NCBI GenBank assembly: GCA_022711355.1
Contig: JAKLFE010000032.1
Span: 1-52,613, forward strand
Length of the DNA stretch: 52,613 bases
Reading direction: 5' to 3'
DNA from: Spirochaetota bacterium
Lineage (GTDB): Bacteria; Spirochaetota; Spirochaetia; Treponematales; Rectinemataceae
The notes under the pieces were generated by a model that had not been told where the DNA came from, ran no database searches, and saw only the letters and a list, made by a program, of their open reading frames with translations. Made by a program: the position numbers and the translations under genes. This document shows, piece after piece, positions 32,408 through 40,452 of this stretch (position 1 is its first letter; every line of letters starts with the position of its first letter).

Positions 32408-32483
32408 CGTAGTCGGCTCGCCGCGAGAGGGCGGCGGCGCCCGGGCCGGCGGACAGGCTTAGGCTTCGGGGAAGGGGGAACGC

Positions 32484-33188
32484 ATGCCCGTCGTCGAGCT
32501 GAGGAAGGCGCGGAAGGAATACCGCTTGGGCCAGACGAGGGTCGAGGCCCTCCGCGGCGTCGACCTCGAGATCGAGCGGGGCGAGTTCCTCGCCGTGGCG
32601 GGGCCCTCGGGCTCGGGCAAGAGCACGATGCTCAACCTCGTGGGCTGCATCGACGTCCCGAGCTCGGGGCAGGTCCTCGTCGACGGGGTCGAGGTCGGGA
32701 GCCTCGGGGACCGGGAGCTCACGCGCTACCGCCGGGAGAAGATCGGCTTCATCTTCCAGTCCTTCAACCTCATCCCCGTCCTCGACGTCTACGAGAACAT
32801 CGAGTTCCCCCTCCTGCTCAAGAAGGGCTTCGCCAAGAAAGAGCGCGAGGCCCTGGTCATGCGCTTCGTCGAGGAGGTGGGCCTCGCCGACCGGCTCAGG
32901 AACAAGCCCGGGGAGCTCTCCGGCGGCCAGCGCCAGCGCGTCGCCATCGCGAGAGCCCTCGTCTCGAAGCCCCTCATCGTCCTCGCCGACGAGCCCACGG
33001 CCAACCTCGACTCGGAGACCGGCGCGCGGATCGTCGAGCTCATGCGCCAGATCAACGAGGAGGAGGGGACGACCTTCATCTTCTCCACCCACGACGCCCA
33101 TATCATGGGCAAGGCGCGCCGCGTCGTGCGGATCCTCGACGGCCGCGTCGAGGACGCCGGGGCCGCCCCCGGAACGGGGAAGGAGTAG
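32484..33188 (+). CDS. ABC transporter ATP-binding protein, LolD/MacB type
   Basis: A 234-aa ATPase. Walker A is GPSGSGKST (40-48), the Q-loop is in IGFIFQSFNLIP, the signature is ELSGGQRQRVAIARAL (~145), Walker B is LIVLADEPTANLD and the switch His is in FSTHD. The FIFQSFNLIPVLDVYENIEFPL stretch is typical of the MacB/LolD/FtsE group, whose members drive mechanotransmission across the cell envelope. The ATG follows GGGAAGGGGG. It is the first gene of a five-gene operon with two FtsX-like permeases, a LolA-like protein and a beta-barrel-like protein. Confidence 0.95.
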   Translation: MPVVELRKARKEYRLGQTRVEALRGVDLEIERGEFLAVAGPSGSGKSTMLNLVGCIDVPSSGQVLVDGVEVGSLGDRELTRYRREKIGFIFQSFNLIPVLDVYENIEFPLLLKKGFAKKEREALVMRFVEEVGLADRLRNKPGELSGGQRQRVAIARALVSKPLIVLADEPTANLDSETGARIVELMRQINEEEGTTFIFSTHDAHIMGKARRVVRILDGRVEDAGAAPGTGKE

Positions 33189-33192
33189 GGCC

Positions 33193-34593
33193 GTGCTCAC
33201 CCTGAAGCTGGCCCTCAGGACCCTCGCGAGGCGCTCCGGCCGCATGGCCCTCATCGGCTCCCTCGTGGCCCTCGGCACCTTCGTCGTCGTCTTCGGCGCG
33301 ACCTTCGCCTCCTCGGCGGCCGAGGCCTCGCGCGACGCGATCGTCGAGCACTTCACCGGGGACCTCATCGTCTACTCGTCGAAGGCCAAGGACCTCCCCT
33401 CGCCCTTCGCCTTCAACACCCCCCTGCCGCGGATCCGCGACGCGGAGGCGGTCGAGGCCTTCCTCCGCGCCCTGCCCGGGGTGCGGGCCATCGCCCCCTA
33501 CGCCCAGAACTACGGCATCGTCCAGGCCGAGCGGGAGGGCCGGAAGGTCGACCTCCCCTTCGTCTTCTACGCCATCGAGCCGGCTTCCTACGCCGAGGTC
33601 TTCGGGCCGATCCGCCCCTCCTCGGGCTCGGCCCTCGGCGGGAGCGGCGGGGAGCGGGGCCTCATGATCTCCGAGTACCAGAACGGCCAGTACGAGGAGA
33701 ACTACGGCCTCAGGCTCGCGCCGGGGGAGCGGGTCACCCTCCTGGGCGTGACCGAGGGCGGGGTCGGCGCCGCGGCCTCGACGGTGCTCGGGACCTTCGC
33801 GCCCGAGCGCTACGCGTCGGTCTTCAACTACATCAACTTCCTCGACGCCGGGAGCTACGCCGAGCTCTACTCCTTCGCCGGGGTCGAGGCCCTGCCCGAG
33901 GCCTTCGAGCGGGGGCTGGCCGCCGCCGAGGCCGGCGAGGACGCGATCTTCGGCCTGGCCGGGGACGCGTCCCTGTCGAGCCTCGACCTGGGCGGCCTCG
34001 TCGCCGCCCCCCTCTCGGGCGCGACCATGATCGCGGTCAGGCTCGAGGGCCGCGGGCGGCTCCGGGAGGTCATGGGCGCTATCGAGGGCGCCGGCGCGGG
34101 CCTCGAGATCAAGGCGGCCCCCTGGGACGCCGCCTCCGGCTTCTACGCCCAGATATCCCGGGCCCTCCAGGCCTTCATCTTCGCGGCCACCGCCCTCATC
34201 TTCCTCGTCGTGGCCCTCATCTTCACGAACACCCTCATCATCAACGTCACCGAGCGCGCCGCCGAGATCGGCACGATGCGCGCCTTAGGCGCCGACCGCT
34301 CCTTCGTGGGCGGCCTCTTCGTGGCCGAGGCCCTGGCCCTCAACCTGGCATCGGCCGCGGTCGGCATGCTGGCCGCCGGGGCCGCGATCCTGGCCTTCGC
34401 CGGCCGCGGCCTCCCCCTGCCGGAGACGGTCTCGCAGTTCCTCATCGGCGGGGGCCCCCTGCCCCTCCGCCCGGCCGCCTGGCCCTTCGCCCTGGGGACG
34501 GCCGTCGCGGTCCTCGTCTCGATCCTCGCCACCGCCTACCCGGTGCGCGTAGCCGCTTCCATCGCGCCGGTCAAGGCGATGGGCGACAAGTAG
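33193..34593 (+). CDS. ABC transporter permease, FtsX/MacB family (first)
   Basis: A 466-aa permease with the MacB-type layout: TM1 near residues 15-40 (MALIGSLVALGTFVVVFGAT), a large periplasmic domain (~40-315), then three C-terminal helices at ~322-350 (FIFAATALIFLVVALIF), ~375-400 and ~432-456. The conserved cytoplasmic coupling stretch RAAEIGTMRALGADRSFV lies between TM2 and TM3. The GTG start is 4 nt after the ATPase stop. It pairs with the next permease as a heterodimer. The SSAAEASRDAIVEHFTGDLI region is typical of exporters that handle lipoproteins or other envelope cargo. Confidence 0.92.
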   Translation: MLTLKLALRTLARRSGRMALIGSLVALGTFVVVFGATFASSAAEASRDAIVEHFTGDLIVYSSKAKDLPSPFAFNTPLPRIRDAEAVEAFLRALPGVRAIAPYAQNYGIVQAEREGRKVDLPFVFYAIEPASYAEVFGPIRPSSGSALGGSGGERGLMISEYQNGQYEENYGLRLAPGERVTLLGVTEGGVGAAASTVLGTFAPERYASVFNYINFLDAGSYAELYSFAGVEALPEAFERGLAAAEAGEDAIFGLAGDASLSSLDLGGLVAAPLSGATMIAVRLEGRGRLREVMGAIEGAGAGLEIKAAPWDAASGFYAQISRALQAFIFAATALIFLVVALIFTNTLIINVTERAAEIGTMRALGADRSFVGGLFVAEALALNLASAAVGMLAAGAAILAFAGRGLPLPETVSQFLIGGGPLPLRPAAWPFALGTAVAVLVSILATAYPVRVAASIAPVKAMGDK

Positions 34594-34603
34594 GAGGACC
34601 GCG

Positions 34604-35926
34604 GTGCGCTACCTCGGCCTGGCCTTCAAGAACCTCTTCCGCAGCCCCAAGCGGAGCCTGACCCTCGGGGTCAACTACGCCATCGTCGCCTTCGTCATGA
34701 CCGCCCTCCTCGCCTTCGCCCGCGGGGCGGCGAGCAACGTGTCCACGAGCCTCGTGCGGGCCTCGGCCGGCCACCTGACCGTCTCGGGCCAGTACGCGGC
34801 CTCGGGGAGGGTCTACGGGGGCATGCTCAGGGCCCCGGAGGTCGCCTCCATCGCGCGGCGGGAGCTCGGCGAGGGCGCCCAGGTCCTCCCCCGCTACCTC
34901 GTCAGGTCGGCGGTCTACAAGGGCGGCCTGTCCAAGCGCCTGTCCTTCACCGGGATCGACGCCTCGATCGACCGGGGCTTCGAGACCCAGATGCGCTTCT
35001 CCCAGGGGAGCTGGGCCGAGTGGGCGGCCGACCCGAACGGCGTGGCCCTGACCGAGGCCCAGGCAGCCTACTTCGGCATCGGGGCCGGGGACGAGCTGGT
35101 GATCTCCCTGCGCAGCCGCTTCGGCGCCTTCAACACCGGCATCGCCAGGGTGCGCGGGGTCTACGCCACCGACAACTACTTCATGCGCGACCTCGCCCTG
35201 GCCCACTTCGCCTTCCTGCGCGGCCTGGACCTCGCGCCCGAGGACGCCGCCACGGCGATCTACGCCTACCTGCCCCGGGCCTCGGAGGCGGGAGCGGCCC
35301 GGGAACGGCTGGAGGCGGCCCTCGCGGCCGCGGGCTTCGAGACCTCGCGGCCCGCGAGCGATGCCGAGGCCATCTCGGCCGTCTCCGCGGCGAGCATCCG
35401 CTACGAGACCGACAAGGAGGGCCGCGACCGCGTCATGCTCACCCTCTCCACCCTGGACGAGGTCCTGGGCCTGGTGCGGAGCGTCCTCGGGGCGGTGAGC
35501 GCGGTCGGCGCCCTCGTCGCGGCCGTCATGCTCCTGGTCATCGCGGCCTCCATCTTCATCAACCTCCGCATGAGCGTGAACGAGCGCCTGCGCGAGATCG
35601 GCACGATGCGCGCCATAGGGGTCGAGTCCTCCGCGGTCTCGGGCCTCTTCGTCCTCGAGGCCGCCCTCCTCGCCCTCTCCTTCTCGCTCGCGGGCTCGGC
35701 CCTCGGGGCCCTCGCCTGCCTCGCCTTCCGCCTCGCGGCCAGCTTCCCACCCGGCGGCAGCCTGGCCGTCTTCCTCGACGCGGGGCGCCTGGCCCTCGAG
35801 CCCCGGCTCGGGGACATGGCGGCCATCTCCGCCGCGATAGCCGCCTTCGCGGCGGCCTTCGCCTGGCTTCCGGCCCGGCGCGGGGGGCGCGTGGCCCCGG
35901 TCGAGGCCCTGAACTCCGCCTTCTAG
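34604..35926 (+). CDS. ABC transporter permease, FtsX/MacB family (second)
   Basis: A 440-aa permease of the same architecture as its neighbour: TM1 near residues 20-40 (YAIVAFVMTALLAFARG), a periplasmic domain (~45-285), and C-terminal helices from ~295 (VLGAVSAVGALVAAVMLLVI), ~345 and ~405. NERLREIGTMRAIGVESSAV is the coupling stretch, close to the one in the first permease, which shows common ancestry. The GTG start lies 10 nt after the preceding stop with AGGAC upstream. The two permeases plus the ATPase make a complete Lol-like or MacB-like exporter. Confidence 0.92.
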   Translation: MRYLGLAFKNLFRSPKRSLTLGVNYAIVAFVMTALLAFARGAASNVSTSLVRASAGHLTVSGQYAASGRVYGGMLRAPEVASIARRELGEGAQVLPRYLVRSAVYKGGLSKRLSFTGIDASIDRGFETQMRFSQGSWAEWAADPNGVALTEAQAAYFGIGAGDELVISLRSRFGAFNTGIARVRGVYATDNYFMRDLALAHFAFLRGLDLAPEDAATAIYAYLPRASEAGAARERLEAALAAAGFETSRPASDAEAISAVSAASIRYETDKEGRDRVMLTLSTLDEVLGLVRSVLGAVSAVGALVAAVMLLVIAASIFINLRMSVNERLREIGTMRAIGVESSAVSGLFVLEAALLALSFSLAGSALGALACLAFRLAASFPPGGSLAVFLDAGRLALEPRLGDMAAISAAIAAFAAAFAWLPARRGGRVAPVEALNSAF

Positions 35927-35945
35927 GGCGGGAAAGGAAGCGCCC

Positions 35946-36731
35946 ATGGTACGCGTTGTGCGGTTTAGCATGGCGGCCGCCCTCCTCCTCGGCGCGGCCC
36001 TCGGGCTCGGGGCCCAGTCCCCGGCCAAGCCCGGCAAGACCGATCCCGCTGCCGCCGAGCTCGTCCGGGCCTTCGAGGCCAAGCTCGACCTCGCCGGCCT
36101 GGACGTCACCAACGACTTCACCCTCGTGCAGAAGAAGGAGGGGGAGGCCGACCGGGTCCTGCGCGTGCGGGTCTACCGCCGCGACGCGGCCGAGACCTTC
36201 ACCCTGGTCTTCCAGTACCCCGACAGCGAGCGGGGCAAGGGCTACTGGAGGAGCGGGGCCGACCTCTACCTCTACCTGCCCTCCACCCGGGAGTTCGTGT
36301 ACCGCAACCGCAAGGACGACGTCGGCTCCACCGACATCCGCACCGACCTCTTCGGCAGGCCCGACGCCCTGGGCCAGTTCTGGGCGACCATGGCCGGGAC
36401 CGCGAAGGTCGCCTCCTGGGAATGCGACGTGGTCAGGCTCGACGCGAAGAAGCTCGACGTCTCCTACCCCGTGCAGAAGTGGTACCTGCGGCGCGGCGAC
36501 GGCCTGCCGGTCAAGGTCGAGAACTTCTCGGCCGGCGAGACCCTGCTCCGCACGGTCTACTACGTGGAGTACAAGGAGGTGGCCAAGGGCAAATTCATCT
36601 TCGCCAAGCTCCTGTCCACCGACGCCCTGGAGAAGGGCCGCAGGACCCTCCTGTCCAACGAGGGCATCACGACGGCCCGGATAGCCGACTACAAATTCTC
36701 GAAGGCCTTCCTCGAGGAGCAGTCGCGGTAG
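35946..36731 (+). CDS. Outer membrane lipoprotein-sorting (LolA-like) protein
   Basis: A 261-aa exported protein with a signal peptide (~1-23, ending GLGAQ). The mature part matches the LolA-like family often annotated 'outer membrane lipoprotein-sorting protein': LTNDFTLVQKK-type opening (LDVTNDFTLVQKKEGEAD), GYWRSGADLYLYLPSTREFV, and WYLRRGDGLPVKVENF. These proteins bind acyl chains in a half-barrel and shuttle lipid or lipoprotein across the periplasm. It sits directly after the permease pair with GGAAAGGAAG upstream. With the exporter before it and the barrel-like protein after it, it suggests a dedicated envelope transport route, not general lipoprotein sorting. Confidence 0.85.
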   Translation: MVRVVRFSMAAALLLGAALGLGAQSPAKPGKTDPAAAELVRAFEAKLDLAGLDVTNDFTLVQKKEGEADRVLRVRVYRRDAAETFTLVFQYPDSERGKGYWRSGADLYLYLPSTREFVYRNRKDDVGSTDIRTDLFGRPDALGQFWATMAGTAKVASWECDVVRLDAKKLDVSYPVQKWYLRRGDGLPVKVENFSAGETLLRTVYYVEYKEVAKGKFIFAKLLSTDALEKGRRTLLSNEGITTARIADYKFSKAFLEEQSR

Positions 36732-36747
36732 GCGACGGAGGTCAGCG

Positions 36748-38025
36748 ATGAGCGGGAAAGCCCGGATTGCCCTGGCCCTGGCCCTGGCCCTCGCCGGGGC
36801 CCTCTTCGCCTCCGCCCAGGCGGCCCCGGCCGGGGCCGCGCCGGGAGCCGAGGCCGAGGATCCCTTCGACGCGGCCGCCTTCGAGGCCGAGGCCGCGGCG
36901 GCCGAGTCCTCCGCGGGCGCCGGGCCGGCCTCGGGCGCGGCCTCCGGAGCGGCGCCGAGCCGCCTCGTCGGGGGCTCGGCCCTCGTCTCGGCCCAGGCCT
37001 ACCTCGACCCGGGCCTCGAAGGCTACGCGGCGAGCTCCTACGCCGCGGGCAAGGTCTTCGCCAAGGTCGCCGTGCCCGACTACGGCTCCCTCTTCGTCTC
37101 CTGGTCGGGCCGGCAGCAGTTCCTCGCCGGCCTCGCGGGGGAGGGACCCTCCCTGGGCGGGGCCGCCTACGACCTCGAGGAGCCCGAGCTCGAGCTCTCT
37201 GAGCTCCACTACAGCTTCGACCTGCGCAAGAAGCTCTTCCTCCGCCTGGGCAAGCAGCTGGTCGCCTGGGGGCCCTCGCGGGTCTGGAGCCCCGTCGACT
37301 TCGTCAACGCCGAGCGCGAGGACTTCTTCGCCCCGATCGACCTGCGGGCCGGCAAGGCGGGGCTCCGCGCCCACCTTCCCCTGGGCTCGGCCAACGCCTT
37401 CCTCTTCGCGGACTTCTCCGGCACGGTCTCGGAATCAGGCGAGGCCCTCGACCCCCTGAAGACCGCGGCCCTCTCCGGCCGGCTCGACGCCGCGTTAGGC
37501 GGCTTCGAGTTCGGCCTCTCGGGCAGGGCCTCGGGCCGGGAAGCCGAGCTTGCCGGCGGGGACTTCTCCGGCTACCTCCTGGGGACCGCGGTCTACGGCG
37601 AGCTGGCCTGGGCCCCCGCCGAAGGCTCGGTCGAGGCCTCCCTCGGGGCCTCGCGGGCCCTGGGCGAGCTCCGGAAGTGGAAGCTCTCGGCCGAGGGCTT
37701 CTACAACTCGGAAGGCGGCGACCTGCGGGGAGACCCGGCCGCGATGGCCGCGGCCGGCTCCCTGTACATGGGCCGCTTCTACGCCTACGCCGGCCTCGAG
37801 GCCGAGGACTTCCCCCTCGCCGGCCTGGACAGCTCCCTCTCCGCGACGGCCAACCTCTCGGATCGCAGCTTCTACGCCCGCCTCGCGGAGGACTTCTCGA
37901 TCCCCGGCGCGCCGCCCTTCAGCCTCGTCCTCGGCTGCTACGGAGGGGAGGGGCAAGGCGAGTTCACCCTGCCCTTCGGGGCCGGGGCCTGGTCGATCGG
38001 GCTCCAGGCGCGGATGGAGTTCTGA
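36748..38025 (+). CDS. Predicted outer-membrane beta-barrel protein
   Basis: A 425-aa exported protein. A signal peptide (~1-25, ending FASAQA) is followed by an Ala-rich, low-complexity segment to ~75, then alternating hydrophobic strands through to a C-terminal Phe (QARMEF), a hallmark of outer-membrane barrels. FLRLGKQLVAWGPSRVWSPV and DFVNAEREDFFAPIDLR resemble porin-like exported proteins of the DUF1302 type. Aromatic girdle residues and short turns recur. It is the last gene of the ABC operon, 16 bp after the LolA-like gene, and may be the outer-membrane acceptor or outlet. The exact family is not certain. Confidence 0.75.
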   Translation: MSGKARIALALALALAGALFASAQAAPAGAAPGAEAEDPFDAAAFEAEAAAAESSAGAGPASGAASGAAPSRLVGGSALVSAQAYLDPGLEGYAASSYAAGKVFAKVAVPDYGSLFVSWSGRQQFLAGLAGEGPSLGGAAYDLEEPELELSELHYSFDLRKKLFLRLGKQLVAWGPSRVWSPVDFVNAEREDFFAPIDLRAGKAGLRAHLPLGSANAFLFADFSGTVSESGEALDPLKTAALSGRLDAALGGFEFGLSGRASGREAELAGGDFSGYLLGTAVYGELAWAPAEGSVEASLGASRALGELRKWKLSAEGFYNSEGGDLRGDPAAMAAAGSLYMGRFYAYAGLEAEDFPLAGLDSSLSATANLSDRSFYARLAEDFSIPGAPPFSLVLGCYGGEGQGEFTLPFGAGAWSIGLQARMEF

Positions 38026-38047
38026 GCCGGGGCCGCCCCCGGCGCCC

Positions 38048-39199
38048 CTAGATCCCGAACGAGAAGCTGAACCGCGCTCCCTCCGCGCTCTCCGCCTTCG
38101 CCTCGCCGGAGAGCTGGCCGGCGAGGGCGCGCAGGAGGACGCTGCCCAGGCTCTTCGCGGAGGCGAGGTCGAAGGAGGGAGGCAGCCCCACCCCGTTGTC
38201 GCGGTACTCGAGCGAGAGCCTCCCGTCCGGGAGGCGGGCGGCCCGCAGCGAGACGCGCCGCTTCCCGCCCTCGGGGAAGGCGTGCTTGAGCGTGTTGGTC
38301 AGGAGCTCCGCGACGATGAGGGCGATGGGGAGCAGCCGCTCCGGGGCGAGGACGAGGGGCTCGATGTCGTAGGCCTGCTCGATCTCCCCCTCCGAGAGGT
38401 CCCCGATGATATGGCCGCAGAGCTGCCTGAGGTAGAGATCGAGGGTGGGCGCCGAGGCGGAGGAGCCCTTGTACAGGGCCTCGTGGATCGCCGAGACCGC
38501 GAAGACCCGGTGCTGTATCTCCTTGAGCAGCTCCTTGGTGCCGGGATCGGAGCTGGAGCTGGCCCGGATCCTGATATAGCTGATGAGGAGGTTGAGCTGG
38601 TTCTTGAGGCGGTGGCGCGTCTCGCGGAGCTCGAGCTCCTTGGCCGAGAGCCGCCGCTCGAGCTCGTCCTGCAAAAGGAGGCAGCGGAGGTCCGACTCGA
38701 TGATCTCCTTGAACTGCCGCATGAGCTCGAGGTACTCGTCCTCGAAGGCGTTGGCCCGGTCGTTGAGCATGCAGAAGGTGCCGAAGAGCTCGCCGTCCTC
38801 CCAGGCGATCGGCACGCCCAGGTAGGACCTCATGCCCAAGGCCGCGTGGGGATTGGCCGCCCAGTAGCTCGAGGCCGAGGAATCGTCCACCCGCATCTCG
38901 CGGCGCCGCCCCGCGACCGTCTCGCAGAACATCCCGATGCCCAGGCGATCGCGGTCGTCGCGCTTGTAGGGATTGCCCGCGCCGCGGCTCGCCACGAGGA
39001 TCTCCAGGTTCTCCTCGGTGAATCTCGTGATGAGGCCCGTGGGCACGCGCATGATCCTCGCCACGAGGTCGACGATCCCCTGCCACCTGTCCAGGATCCG
39101 GCCGGAGATGGCCGGCTTGCCGCTCGTGATCGAGACCAGGACGGGGCTCGGCTCGCCCTCGACCTTTACCGCCGCGAAGGCGCCAGCTGATTCGGGCAT
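38048..39199 (-). CDS. GAF-domain sensor histidine kinase (HisKA_2/HATPase_c)
   Basis: A 383-aa soluble kinase. A GAF domain (~30-170) carries LVARIMRVPTGLITRFTEEN, CETVAGRRREMRV and SYLGVPIAWEDGELFGTFC. The HisKA_2 helix ETRHRLKNQLNLLISYIRIR has the probable phosphoacceptor His near 205. The ATPase has AELLTNTLKHAFPEGG and YRDNGVGLP. Start ATG 39199 follows GAGGAGCG and a TTGCGG-17-GATACT promoter; the frame open up to 39862 is an overlap with the nucleotidyltransferase gene. It converges with the barrel gene (22 bp apart). No response regulator is adjacent, and it resembles the PocR kinase in its kinase core. Confidence 0.92.
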   Translation of the reverse strand: MPESAGAFAAVKVEGEPSPVLVSITSGKPAISGRILDRWQGIVDLVARIMRVPTGLITRFTEENLEILVASRGAGNPYKRDDRDRLGIGMFCETVAGRRREMRVDDSSASSYWAANPHAALGMRSYLGVPIAWEDGELFGTFCMLNDRANAFEDEYLELMRQFKEIIESDLRCLLLQDELERRLSAKELELRETRHRLKNQLNLLISYIRIRASSSSDPGTKELLKEIQHRVFAVSAIHEALYKGSSASAPTLDLYLRQLCGHIIGDLSEGEIEQAYDIEPLVLAPERLLPIALIVAELLTNTLKHAFPEGGKRRVSLRAARLPDGRLSLEYRDNGVGLPPSFDLASAKSLGSVLLRALAGQLSGEAKAESAEGARFSFSFGI

Positions 39200-39216
39200 C
39201 GACGCTCCTCGCCCAC

Positions 39217-39245
39217 AGTATCGGGCACGGGGCATCGCGCCGCAA
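39217..39245 (-). promoter_or_regulatory. Promoter of the GAF kinase gene
   Basis: On the reverse strand TTGCGG (39240-39245), 17 bp, GATACT (39217-39222). A GAGGAGCG ribosome binding site follows. Confidence 0.5.
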
Positions 39246-39275
39246 GCTCGGCTCCAGGCCCGGGAATCGCGGTCC

Positions 39276-39319
39276 TCAGTCCGGCGCTCCGCCGGACTCA
39301 GTCCGGCGCTCCGCCGGCC
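39276..39319 (-). repeat. 22-bp tandem duplication spanning a stop codon, two hairpins
   Basis: TCAGTCCGGCGCTCCGCCGG occurs twice, 22 bp apart. One copy encodes the last residues and stop of the nucleotidyltransferase; the other lies just beyond. Each forms TCCGGCG/CGCCGGA with a CTC loop, so the pair may act as a terminator. Confidence 0.7.
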
Positions 39320-40452
39320 TCGGCGGCCACGCGGGCCATCGCGGCCTCGAAGGCGGGGATGTCGCCGTAGTTCTTGGCCGGGGTGAGCTCCTCCGGCCGG
39401 GCGGCCGCGAGGATCCGCGCCCGCCCCTCCGCGGCGAGCTCGGCGTCGACGTTGTCGAGGGCGAACTCGCGGCCGGCGGGATCGTTGCCGGGGATCGCGT
39501 AGCCCGAGCCCTCGGCCCAGAAGCGGCGGCGGATCGACTCGACCTTCTCGAGGAGGGCCCCGGCCCGGTAGACCCTGATCCCGACGTTGGTGTAGCCCGC
39601 CTCGACCTCGACCTTCCGGCCCTGGAGCTTGGCCTGGCCGAAGGAGCTGGGCAGGCCGCCCGCGTCGAGCTCGATCGGGTAGGCCGGCAGGCGGACGGGG
39701 GCCGCCGGCACGAGGAGGTCGACGGCCCCGGCCGGCCCGCCGCCCCCGGGGCCGGAGAGGGCGTCGAGGACGAGGAGGGAGGCGAGGGCGGTCCGCCGCG
39801 AGTTGGCGTCGCCGCCGAAGTTCGCCAGGACGTAGTCGGCCCGGGCCCAGCGCGAGCGGCACTGCCAGGCCGCGTCCCCGTGGCCCAGGGGCTTGCCGAA
39901 GGGAGCCTCCTGGGTGAAGAACTCGCGCTCCCCGGGCCCGATCCCGAGGGGAGCCAGGATCTCGGCGTCGATCGCCTCCTCCCAGCCCCGCACCACGAGG
40001 AGATGGCGCCCCAGGCCCCGGACCGCGGCGAGGGCGTAGGCCGCCACGGGCAGGCTCCCGCGCCGGGGCCCGTCCGAGGCCGAGCCGGGAGCCGGGGGCC
40101 GCAGGTAGTCGGCCACCGGGAAGAGGCCCCGGGGCCGCTCGGGATCGAAGGCCAGGGCCGCCGGGTCGCCCCGGCCGCGGGCCTCGGCGAGGGAGGCGAG
40201 CCAGCGCGAGCCCGAGCCGGCGAGGAGGGTGAGGCAGACCGTGCGCCGCGCGAGCTCGGCGGCGTAGGCCTCGACCGAGCCGAGGGGCGGGAGCCCCGCC
40301 GCCTCGGCCGAGGCGTTGCGCGCTTCCAAGGCGAGCGCGGCGAGTCGGCCCCGCGCGGCGGCGGCCTGGGCGTGGCCGGGGCCGGCCAGGGCGGCCAGCT
40401 CCTCCCGCGCGGCGGCGCCCCGGCGGGCGGGGCTCCCCGGGCCCCCGCTCAC
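39298..40452 (-). CDS. Nucleotidyltransferase-like protein (sugar-nucleotide pyrophosphorylase fold)
   Basis: A 384-aa protein. RTVCLTLLAGSGSRWLASL (~68-86) is the glycine-rich nucleotide loop of sugar-nucleotide pyrophosphorylases, and ERPRGLFPVADYL resembles the substrate-binding PKPLFPV-type segment. YVLANFGGDANSRRTALASL and EAGYTNVGIRVYRAG follow; EFALDNVDAEL lies near the end. The exact sugar is unknown. The GTG start (40452) overlaps the preceding gene's stop as GTGA; a frame open to 40803 is the shadow of that gene. Coupling with a lysyltransferase-fold protein suggests a shared role in envelope polymer or lipid modification, but this is inference. Confidence 0.7.
   Translation of the reverse strand: MSGGPGSPARRGAAAREELAALAGPGHAQAAAARGRLAALALEARNASAEAAGLPPLGSVEAYAAELARRTVCLTLLAGSGSRWLASLAEARGRGDPAALAFDPERPRGLFPVADYLRPPAPGSASDGPRRGSLPVAAYALAAVRGLGRHLLVVRGWEEAIDAEILAPLGIGPGEREFFTQEAPFGKPLGHGDAAWQCRSRWARADYVLANFGGDANSRRTALASLLVLDALSGPGGGGPAGAVDLLVPAAPVRLPAYPIELDAGGLPSSFGQAKLQGRKVEVEAGYTNVGIRVYRAGALLEKVESIRRRFWAEGSGYAIPGNDPAGREFALDNVDAELAAEGRARILAAARPEELTPAKNYGDIPAFEAAMARVAAEAGGAPD

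Noticed and set aside
39200..39862. Long N-terminal extension of the GAF kinase
   Set aside because: Pro/Arg-rich shadow of the nucleotidyltransferase gene; ATG 39199 has a ribosome binding site and promoter.
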